Shown here one piece after another: positions 55,552 through 64,000 of a DNA stretch of 64,000 nt. Source of the DNA: Larix kaempferi (lineage: Eukaryota; Streptophyta; Pinopsida; Pinales; Pinaceae); contig BSBM01001383.1 of NCBI GenBank assembly GCA_027924585.1, positions 186,001 to 250,000 of the forward strand, in the 5' to 3' direction. The position numbers were made by a program, and so were the translations under genes. Every line of letters begins with the position of its first letter. The stretch's first letter is position 1. The notes beneath the pieces were generated by a model that was given only the letters and a program-made list of their open reading frames with translations, made no database searches and was not told the origin of the DNA.

Positions 55552-57268
55552 GAAACTCTGGTGGAATTTGTAAGCTTCTTGTTGTTAATAAAATTATTGA
55601 GACTTTGGAGGTCATTTGATGGGCTTTTGGCATTGTGTCTTCATCCTACATGAAGTAATATCTCTTTCACCCTACCCTTGTACTGCAATTTGATTATTAT
55701 GCTTATTGAAGACTAACAATCTAGTACTTAGGCTTCTAATCTTGTTTGCATTGAGTGTTTGTGTTTTCAGGGATTGCATCTATTAGGAGCTCTCGGCATC
55801 TAATACCTTCACCATTCAAGTGTTCCATTGGCTTTAACATTTTGTTTGTAGGGTTGCAAGCTACTCCAGATCTTTCTTGCCTTCTCCAACAAAGCATTCT
55901 AAAAAGCTCCTTCGGTTACTAGTTAATAGTCCTACTCACCTCTAAGCTGTGGATCTTCCTGGTTATACCTTTCTCCAAGCCTAGACTTTTTACCAAAGTT
56001 TGCCTTTCGTTTTGGCTTGCATTGGTCTTTGCCTTCCTCTTTGCTCTCGTCCCACTTTATTTTTCTCCTTGTCTAAGCCTCGTTTCACATCTTTTTTCTT
56101 CCTCTCTCTTATCTTCTTCTCTCCATTCGCTGCTCTATTTTCTTCATCACTTTCAGCCTGTTTCTTCCCTATATATCAGTGACCCTCTATCTTTTGTTGG
56201 TTGTCCATTTTCTTCCAGCTCACGTCCTCTTCTCTTCATTGCTCTCTCTTTTACTGTTACCTTGTTGTCTTTGCTGCCCTCTTTTTCTGTTCACTGCCCT
56301 CCCTTTTTGATAGTCCTCTTTCACTTCGTTGCTGCCCTATTTCTTGCTGCTGCTTCATTTTCCCTTGGCTGCCCACTGTTTACTGTTTGCAGCATTCCCA
56401 ACTCCACTCTAAAAAACTCTAAAAACCCAAAAAAGAACTTGTAGTCTTTAGTTTTAATCTCATTTTAGTTTGCATTTTAATTTGTTAGCTTTGGATAGTT
56501 AGATCTTGTTTTACATTTGCATCTAGTTATTTTATTAGTTATATCTTGCATTCTAGATCTCTTTAAAAAATAAAAAAAGTTTGCATTTTAAAGTCATATT
56601 TGCATCTTAGATCTCATTATCAAGTTTAGACTTGCATTGCTTTTCTTTTTGGTCAATTTCCTAGTTTGTATTAAGTTTAGATCTCACATCTTATTTGCTA
56701 ATAACTAATAGGTGCTTGAGTGGTTTGGATTTTGTTGTTGTAGGGTTTGAAGAGAAGAGAAACAAGCCCAAGGAGGAACCAAGGAAAAACTTGAAGAACA
56801 AAACTCAAGGAAGATCAAAACTAGAACCCAAAGAGAAGACTTGAACCAAGAAGACAAATTATACACACTCTCCTTTTGTAAAAGCCCCTAAGGGCTTCTA
56901 AGTTTGATTTTTTCATTTCAGTTTCCTAAAAGTCCTTTCAAAGGTTTCATTCCCAAAGGCACTTGTAACCGTTTAATAAAAAAGGCTAAGTGGGATAAGG
57001 CCTCCCATTTTTTGTTCTTCTTCCCCATTTGGGGAAGAGTGTCTTGTGCATGCTTAGTTAGATTTGTTTCAATTTTCATGATAAAGAATGCCAAAATGAA
57101 ATACCAACATTATATTTTTTGCTTTTTCAATAATCAAAAGTACATAAAAATAAAATCTTTTCTTTTTCAGCATATATATGAAATATGATACAGAAAGCTA
57201 ACATGTGAAAAACTATGATACATCAATATGGTACATAAGAAAAAATGTATAAAGATCAACAAGGATGG
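55552..57268. repeat. LTR-like segment flanking element F, left copy part 2
   Basis: The first 290 bp are about 90% identical to 63450-63740 (GAGACTTTGGAGGTCATTTG, CATCCTACATGAAGTAATAT). Similarity then fades into CT-rich sequence in both (here 55900-56400). No credible gene is present: the open frames in 56000-56440 reflect the CT-rich composition. On the minus strand, an AAAAGGAGAG at about 56880-56871 followed by TGTGTATAAT is a candidate polypurine tract and LTR start for element F. Confidence 0.5.
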
Positions 57269-59241
57269 GTTTAGAGATGTCCTGAGATGACCCCTTGGTC
57301 ATCTTGGAGGTTGCTCCGATAAAAAGGCTTCAGGTGTTGCCCATTTCTAGGTAGGCTTAGTTCTTCTCCTTCCATAGTGTTCAGCAAGAAAGAATTAGTG
57401 CCAGCAATTGCACGGATGATAAACGGGCCTTTCCAAAGGCTGTCGAATTTCCCATGTTTCCCAGGCTTCTCCCTTCTTTTGTCCCATAGGAGAACAGTAT
57501 CTCCTACCTGGAAAGGTCTTGGCTTGGCATATTTGTCAAAAGTACCCTTCATACTTTCCTGATGTCTCAGAGATTGATCAAGGGCAGCTCTTCTGGCTTC
57601 ATCTAATTCTATGATCTGATTTATCCTCTGCTCCATTTCCAATTTTTCTGTCCCATATTCACTTATTAATCTGAAAATTGGAATCTGCATGCTAACCGGA
57701 AGGGTGGCTGTGAGACCATACACCAACTCAAAAGGGGACTTTCCTGTGGAGTTCTTCTTGGTTATTCTGTCAGCCCATATGGCATACTTAATCCTACTGT
57801 CCCATGCTTTCTTGTTAGCACCCACATTTTTCTTAAGGATACTCATTAGATTTTTATTTGTAGACTCAGCAAGTCCATTTCCTTGCGGATAGTAATCTGA
57901 GGAATGGGATAGGATGATGCCATATTTGAAACAGAAGTCATTTACTTCTCCAGAACTGAAAGCCTTGGCATTATCAGTTGTTATCTTTAAAGGGATTCCG
58001 AACCTAGTGATGATTCTTTCTTCAATGAAGTTTATGACAACATTTTCATTGGCCTTCTTAGTAGGTATGGCCTCTACCCATTTGGTGAAGTAATCAGTTG
58101 CCGTAAGAATCCAGCAAAATCCATTGCTAGAGTTAACTTTGAATTTGCCGATAAAATCAAGGCCCCATTGTTGAAAAGGGGCAAGGACCACAACAGGTGT
58201 GAGGGGGAGTGCAGCCAACTTCTGCTTACCAGTAAAAAGCTGACACTCTTGGCAACACTTGACATGTTTGTGAACATCTGCGAAGATGGTGGGCCAATAG
58301 TATCTAGCTCTTAGGATCTTGTGAGCAGTTGTATTTGCTGCATAGTGCCCTCCGCAGAATCCTGAGTGAAACTCATTCAAGATTCTTTTGGAGTCCTGTT
58401 CATTCACACACCTAAGCATGATGACATCTATGTTTCTCCAGCCCAAACCTTCTTGGGTAAGGCAATATCTAGCAATTTTAAGTCTTAAAGCCCTTCGCTT
58501 GTGACCCTTGAGGTGATCAAGACAATTGAAGTGGAGGAGGAAGTAGATGATGTCAGAATACCAGATGTTGTCAAGCTCTTGGAGGGCAAGAGTCATGGAG
58601 GGTTGAGGAATGTCATTTTCAGCGATCATTTCAATGGCTTCTTCATTCTTTTGAGTGAGCATTTTAGCAAGCCCTTGTCCTTTGATTAACTTGGTGGGCT
58701 TTATCTCAAGGTCATATTCCTGGATTTTGGAAACCCATGTACCCCTTATTCCTAAACAATCCTGTTGAGAGAGGATGTCTTTCACCGCAGCATGGGGAAC
58801 ATACCCTATGATCTTGGAATAGCCTATATATGTTCTGAAGTGCTTCAAAGATTTGACTAAGGCATTTGCCTGTTTTTCCATGATTGTGTATTTCAACTCG
58901 GAATTTTGTAATGCTCTACTCATAAAGGCAATTGGTTGCTCGAACCCTTCGAAGTTCTTCTGGAGCAACACACCAGCAATGGTGTCTACTAAGGAAAATG
59001 AGAAAATCATGAAATCTTTTGTATAATCCGGGCTGACTAAAACAGGTGCTCTAGTAATGGAATCCTTTATGGTGTCAAAAGCCTCTTTTCCTTCATCCGT
59101 CTAATTGAACTTAGCATTCTTTTTTAGGAGAGCCTGCATAGGTTTCATGAGCTCGACAAGGTTGGGTATGAATCTTCTTATGAAGTTTATATGGTCATTA
59201 AATGATTGGAGTCCCTTAACATTCCTTGGAAGGGGAATTTC
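57269..59241 (-). pseudogene. element F gypsy RNase H remnant and integrase
   Basis: It starts after the stop at 59242 with EIPLPRNVKGLQSF. RNase H follows with ALQNSELKYTIMEKQANALV recognisable. The usual catalytic TDAS is replaced by SFSLVDT, so this domain is not catalytic, as is common in elements with a second RNase H. One stop falls near 59101-59103. Integrase has the zinc site (FCGGHYAANT, then CQEC), the core with D in WGLDFIGKF, D in TTDNAKAFSS and E in NGLAESTNKN, and a C-terminal GPF-type module (LWKGPFIIRAI, GQHLKPFY). The stop is at 57269-57271. The 579-codon stretch 57271-59010 is uninterrupted. Confidence 0.93.
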
Positions 59242-60126
59242 CTAGATAGCTTTGATTCTCTCGGGGTCAATCTTGACCCCATCTTTGTTAATGATGTGAC
59301 CCAAAAGCTTTCCCTCTTCAATGCCCAAAACTGACTTAGCCAGATTTAGGGAAATGCCAAACTCTCTGCATCGTTGAAAGACTTTTCTAAGATGGTCAAC
59401 ATGGCTGGATCTCTCTTTGGAAAAGACGGTTAAATCATCCTGATATATTTCTATGATTTTGCCCATTAATTTATTAAAGGCATAATCCATGGCCCTCTGG
59501 AAGGTGGCGCCAGCATTTGTGAGACCGAAGGGCATTCTCAAATATTCAAAAGTCCCCCAAGGGGTTGTGAATGCTGTTTTGTGCCTATCTTCTTCTTTGA
59601 TAACCACCTGGTTATAGCTTGAAAATCCATCAAGCATGGACATCATCGTAGATCCAATGACCCGTTGGAGGAGGGTCTCTATGTTAGGGAGAGGATAATT
59701 GTCTTTCTGGCAGGCTATGTTAAGATTTCTAAAATCAATGCATATCCTGATACTCCCATTCTTCTTCCTTACCACAACCAAGTTGGAACACCATGACGTA
59801 TGTCTGGTTGGTGCTATAATTCCTGTTGCCAGCGTTTTTTCTAATTCTTGTTTGACAATAGGAGCAAACTTAGGATTTATTTGTCTGAGTTTTTGGCGGA
59901 AAGGTTTTGTATTTATCATTTCTGGTTTCAGAGGGATGGTATGTTGGAAAACACCCTCCCTATAGGCTTTTAGCTCATCATATGTAAATGCAAAAATGTC
60001 TCTATACTCCTTTACCAGGCTTATTAGAGCATTCCTCTCCTTTTCAGAAGTTCCTTTTCCTATTTTTATGATTTTTGGATTTGTTTCCGATCCAATGTTC
60101 ACCTCAATATAGTCACCAGGTTTCAA
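59242..60126 (-). pseudogene. element F reverse transcriptase
   Basis: It contains KPGDYIEVNIGSE, then RDIFAFTYDELKAY, GIIAPTRHTSWCSNLVVVRK, IRICIDFRNLN, NYPLPNIETLL, MLDGFSSYNQV, WGTFEYLRMPFGLTNAGATF, and the catalytic IYQDDLTVFS (about 59440), with Gln as in many Tat elements. RT active-site Asp residues are present. The frame is offset by one from the upstream protease frame (overlap at 60123-60126). The first codon shown here is internal to the ancestral polyprotein. It ends at TAG 59242-59244, in front of EIPLPRN. Confidence 0.93.
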
Positions 60127-62066
60127 TTGGTCAATGTTATTTTTCTTTCCATCATGCCTATCAAAATGTTTTCTAGCTTAGTAGATCCATGTGACATAGG
60201 GTTTAGGTTTTGGCTATCCTCCAGATACTGCTTGCCTTCTTCCTGCCTATTTATCTTGAAGTCTGAGAACTCATCCAGGTTATGTATAAACTTCAGAATC
60301 TGTTCATCATCTTTGAAAATTTGCCAGTGGTTTATGTTGTCTGGGACTAATGGCCTATAATTTATTTCAAGGGTACAGTCTCCGTTCAACATTTCTGCCA
60401 ACCTATCCACCACACTATTCTCTTCCCTATGGACTGCTTTTATGTTTAATGCATCAAAGTACTCCATGGTGTCCCACACTGCATTCCTATACCTCTTAAG
60501 TCTTTTACAATGGCATGCAAAATTACCCTTGATCTGTTGCACAACTAAGTCAGAATCTCCTTTGATACTAAGCTTTTTTATTTTCATGTCTTTAGCAATC
60601 TCTATGCCTAGTCAAAGTGCTTCATATTTTGCAACATTGTTTGTGGCTTCAAATTCAAGTCTGAATGCAAAGTTGAAAACCTTCCCTTCGGGTGATATCA
60701 AGACTATACCAGCACCTTTGCCAGCTATACAAAAAGCACCGTCAAACTCCATTTTCCATAATCCATCAACTTTTTTATCTTTCATTTCCTTATGAACAGG
60801 ATCTAAAAAGGTGGAATTGACCTGGTAGGTTCCTATTTCATCCGTATTGTAGATGCATTCATTTGATGGTTTCTGGGGATTTTCAACATGGTATCTTCTT
60901 TCTTTTTCAGAGTGAAGTTTGACGAGAGAATTTTCAGATGCTGGAACAGTTGCATAGGATAAGTCTAATTGTAGTGATCCACCCAAAGAAGCACCCCACT
61001 TTCTAGAAAGAAGCATCCCACATTTATCAGGCACATCTATGACAAGGATATCCATGGTGACATGGATGTCTGGGTACTTGGCCAATCTGACGGTTTGATT
61101 TTGAATCATCCCCTCAACTTCGACAAGTCTAGAATCCATGGCACATACATTTCCATAAGGTCTAGTGGTTTTTAGATTAAGTTGTTGCATAACTTTTTTG
61201 GTCATCAGGCTTGCACCAGATCCCGAATCCAACATACAATTGTGTAGAAGAAGGTCACCTATCATCAATGATATGTAAAAAGGCGGGTGAGCTTCTTTTC
61301 GTGTTTCCCTGGTATGTAGGACTATAGGGGGATCCCCAAAATCATTTTTACAACTCGTTGAAGGTTGCTCTTTAGTTTCTGAGAAAGTTACCTTTTTAGG
61401 GGTAGGAGGCTTTGCAGGTGGAGGAGGCTTTTCAGATGCTATGGGTTTAGGAATAGCAGGAGGCTTGTCAGAGGCTATGGGCTTAGGAATAGAAGGAGGA
61501 GTACCATCTGCCTGAGGCTCTAACATTTTCAAAAGTTTCTCCCTCTGACCAGGAAGTTTACATAGTTCAAGTACCAGGACTGGAACCTTAGTGTTGGCCA
61601 ACCAATTACCTAAATCAAAAGTTAAATCAACAGTGTCCTTATCATTATTAATTTCTTGAGTAATGTGAGGAACTGTTACCATAGGAGCAGTTTGAGTGGA
61701 AGGTCCCTCTTTCGGTTTCTTTTGATAAGTCATTCCCTTGAACCTCTGGCTGTTGTTGATACTGGGTGGCATCTCACCATAGATCTGAGTCATATAATCA
61801 ATATGTTGATAACCTTGGTTGGCTTGAGTCACATTAAGATTTTCATAGGTATTCCCCACATGGTTGATAAAAACAGGCTCGTCTGTGGAAGTGCTGGGAC
61901 CACAACCCTCAGGATAACCATGTTCTTGAACATAGCATGCATAATGGCAACCAGATTCCTCGTGGAAATCTTTGCATGCCCTACAAAATGGCTTGAATGA
62001 TTCAACCATGTTAGCAGCCTCTAATTGGTTGGGGGGCCTCTGTTCATGGTTGGGAGGTGTTACCAA
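60127..62066 (-). pseudogene. element F gag C-terminus, protease and linker
   Basis: The N-terminal part has a Cys/His cluster (CRACKDFHEESGCHYACYV) near 61985-61930, then a Pro-rich linker with two near-identical copies of PPxIPKPIAS(D/E)K (about 61500-61420). The aspartic protease follows at about 61240-61210, where CMLDSGSGASLM carries two extra residues relative to the usual DSGAS. The domain continues through VRLAKYPDIHVTMDILVIDV. The extra RNase H is annotated separately. A TGA at 60612-60614 interrupts it. The section after RNase H (VPDNINHWQIFKDDEQILKF) leads into RT through a frameshift near 60140. Confidence 0.85.
60390..60773 (-). pseudogene. second (archaeal-like) RNase H of element F, located before RT
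   Basis: The sequence shows MEFDGAF, GAGIVLISPEGKVF, FEATNNVAKYEAL, then after a stop GDSDLVVQQIKG and ENSVVDRLAEM. This is the fold and motif order of the additional RNase H of plant Tat elements. Of the four catalytic acids, the Asp in FDGA, the Asp in GDSD and the Asp in VVDRLA are present. The Glu expected in NNxAEYEAL is Lys in this copy. In the Tat elements I know best this domain lies between the gypsy RNase H and integrase. Here it lies between protease and RT. Confidence 0.82.
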
Positions 62067-62271
62067 CTTATTTGTACCATAGTTGGATTATCTGAAGAGC
62101 CGCCATTTGACAAACATGATAAGTGTTTGACTCCAGTGTATCAAATGATCCAGCATGTGTGACTAGCCAGTTTTGTTTTTTGAGTCGACATGACCATGGC
62201 CCCATGGGGTTTGTAAGAAAGTGTGCTGGTAGGATCTGAGTGTCTCGGTTCCCCATGACTTGATTAAGCAA
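62067..62271 (-). pseudogene. element F gag fragment
   Basis: The minus-strand frame encodes ILPAHFLTNPMGPWSC, then FDTLESNTYHVCQMAALQ, which leads into the Cys/His part of gag at 62066 with a frameshift at about 62067. It is the most upstream coding sequence of element F that I can see. Confidence 0.6.
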
Positions 62272-64000
62272 CTAAGGAATTCCAGGGAGTTTTTCCCCTT
62301 GTCTATTATACTTTACTTATAGCTGAGCTATAATCGATGAGGTTTTCTCCCGCTCCTCCAAAGCTGGAATGCCCGATTTTGAAAATTTTAGCCATTGGGG
62401 GTTATTAGAGTCCAACTGATGTATATAAGCCTATTAGACACTATTAGAATAGGTGTCGGTCATGTCCTAGGTCCATAAAACCCTCAGAAAAAATTTCGAA
62501 AAAATTTTACCGGGTCCTTTGAATTTGGGTTTTTAATTATTTTTTAAATTTAATAAATTTCTCTATAGTTTAAATAGAGAAATATTAATTTATAATATGT
62601 CAGTCGTCCGGGGTCCGAATTTAGTGGTTGATGGCTCATTTCATAAGCCAAAAATCACACATGACCTATGGACCAACTAAACCCAAGTTTCGGATGTCAT
62701 TTAGGCCTCATAATTAATATTTTCTCTAAAAAGCCATTTACAGAGAAATTATTAATTAAAATAATAAAAATGACTATTTTGGAGATAATCCAAATCTCTC
62801 CAAAATAATCCAAATGGAATAAAGTAAAAGGCTAAATGATATGGCACCTGGCATTAATGAGGATTCCAATCAACTCCAAGCAACTCCAGTCAGCTATCCA
62901 GTCACCAGAAGAGAACTCAAATTGGGAAATTCGCCCTCCTTCCTCAAATCTGCGAATTGGTTATGTGTCAGATGATGAGTGGGTTGGTTGATTGTATTTA
63001 CTTCTATGGTGGGCGCCCTCCTAAGATTGTGCAACCACATGTGCATTGGCTCTCTTCATGACTCGAGTCAACACCTACTACTCCACTCCAAGCTTCCACA
63101 TATGGCATTCACGCCCTCACAAGCTTGCTCACGTCATTCTCTTTGGAGTGCGAGTTCTACACATGGCAATTCACTATTTGTGTGGTGATAGTTCCAAGGT
63201 GGGATGGGGGGCGCCTTGCCTAGGTGGAGGCCACCTCCCCATCCACATAAGCTACAAACTCGACTTGTGTTAGGTGTAAACTCATTTGACTTGTAACTTG
63301 ATTGGTTGAGAGTGGATGTGATTGAAATTCGATTTGGGTTAGGTAGCCATTGGCTTCCATCATGCCAATTCGACTTAGGGTTTTAGTTGCTAGCCTTTAC
63401 TATATAATAAGGCTCTTTTTTCCTCATTCCTCATGGAGTTTTTGGCATAGAAACTCTGGTGGATTTTTGTAAGCATCTTATTGTTTATAAAATTATTGAG
63501 ACTTTGGAGGTCATTTGGTGGACTTTTGGCATTGTGTCTTCATCCTACATGAAGTAATATCTCTTTCACCCTACCCTTGTATTGCAAATTTGATTATTGT
63601 GCTTATTGAAGACTAACAATCTAGTACTTAGGCTCTTATCTATTTGCATTGAGTGTTTGTGTCTTCCGGGATTTGCATCTATTAGGAGCTCTTGGCATCT
63701 AATACCTTCACCATTCAAGTGTTCCATTTATCTTAATATTTTGTTTGCAGGGTTGCAAGCTTCTCCAAGTACTTCTTGTCTTCTCCAACAAAGAACTTCA
63801 TTCAAACTTTGGTTACCTTGGTCTACGAGCTTCTATCTTCCAGCTCTCTTTTTCTCTTTGAAATCCTTTTTCCCTTGCCTTGCTAAGCCATCTTCTTCTA
63901 GCCATTTTTTCTCCCTTCTTTAGCCTCGTCCATCCTCTTCCTTGCATTAGTTTCTTTGCCCTTTCCCTAGTCTCGTCCATCTCTTTTTTAGGATTTTTCT
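62272..64000. repeat. LTR-like segment flanking element F, right copy (runs off window)
   Basis: No gene. It aligns with 49790-51074 plus 55557-56000. It holds an uninterrupted version of the H target (63450-63454), the GGATGGGGGGCGCCTTGCC block at 63202, a TATA-like CTATATAATAAGG at 63400-63412 that could work on either strand, and a CT-rich stretch from 63740 to the end. Presumably it is the 5' LTR of minus-strand element F, but its far end is outside the window. Confidence 0.5.

Larger units (their letters stand above)
57269..62271 (-). mobile_element. F: Tat-like Ty3/gypsy element, minus strand
   Basis: Reading leftward the order is partial gag, protease, an extra RNase H, reverse transcriptase, a degenerate gypsy RNase H and integrase. 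The extra RNase H is a hallmark of the plant Tat group. Stops at 60612-60614, 59242-59244 and about 59103, and a frameshift near 60130-60150, inactivate it. The main gag capsid domain is missing between 62271 and the right LTR-like segment, and no standard primer site is seen. A GGGGAACCGAGAC at about 62257-62245 (minus strand) might be a worn tRNA-Asp-type site. Confidence 0.85.

Noticed and set aside
56000-56444. Open frames of 60-140 codons on the plus strand
   Set aside because: They lie in a CT-rich tract and give Ser/Leu/Phe-rich low-complexity protein with no homology I recognise. The comparable tract at 63740-64000 shows the same bias.

Overview
This window looks like intergenic DNA from a large seed-plant genome. 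A gymnosperm is my guess, from the very long LTRs, the deep nesting and the old insertions. I see no complete host gene. Nearly everything is LTR retrotransposon, plus one non-LTR element. Two scraps of plant genes are recognisable on the minus strand: an NPH3-domain exon at 2821-3079, and the last two exons of a TIC32-like short-chain dehydrogenase at 38924-39270.

Layout, left to right. Positions 1-21198 are copia element A, whose 5' end lies outside the window. It is broken by three insertions. D (about 889-3559) is a mosaic carrying the NPH3 fragment. C (5071-10760) is a complete but dead Ty3/gypsy element with 545-bp LTRs and a GCCTT target duplication inside the RT codons of A. B (13707-20885) is a young, non-autonomous relative of A with an AGAAA duplication, inserted in A's own 3' LTR. 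A itself sits in a giant-LTR repeat, G0 (21199-24502 and 29054-29143), which is also split by G (24503-29053), a 4.55-kb solo LTR of the same family. Then come a minus-strand copia fragment J (29144 to about 31.7 kb), a decayed LINE-type element (31774-35978), a deleted copia derivative K (36308-38733) and the dehydrogenase exons. Copia element E (39586-49578, CCTAT duplication) follows and is split by solo LTR I (42932-46207, GAGAT duplication). The right end is a minus-strand Tat-like gypsy element F (57269-62271) between LTR-like segments. The left of these is split by H (51075-55551, GAAAC duplication), a second 4.5-kb solo LTR of the G family.

All coding regions have stops or frameshifts, so the elements read as a layered fossil record. 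LTR comparisons by eye suggest C is old (about 5% divergence), E younger (a few percent) and B very recent (LTRs nearly identical). B lacks gag, protease, integrase and the RT catalytic core, so it must have moved using proteins supplied by another copy.

The most unusual structure is in the 3' non-coding part of A and B, between the pol stop and the polypurine tract. There, long runs of small hairpins share a five-base AGG-type loop closed by ATC/GAT, while the outer stem bases change in complementary pairs from unit to unit. A second covarying hairpin overlaps the TATA box of the same family's LTR. Together these suggest conserved RNA or DNA structure in a copia lineage, which I have not seen described.
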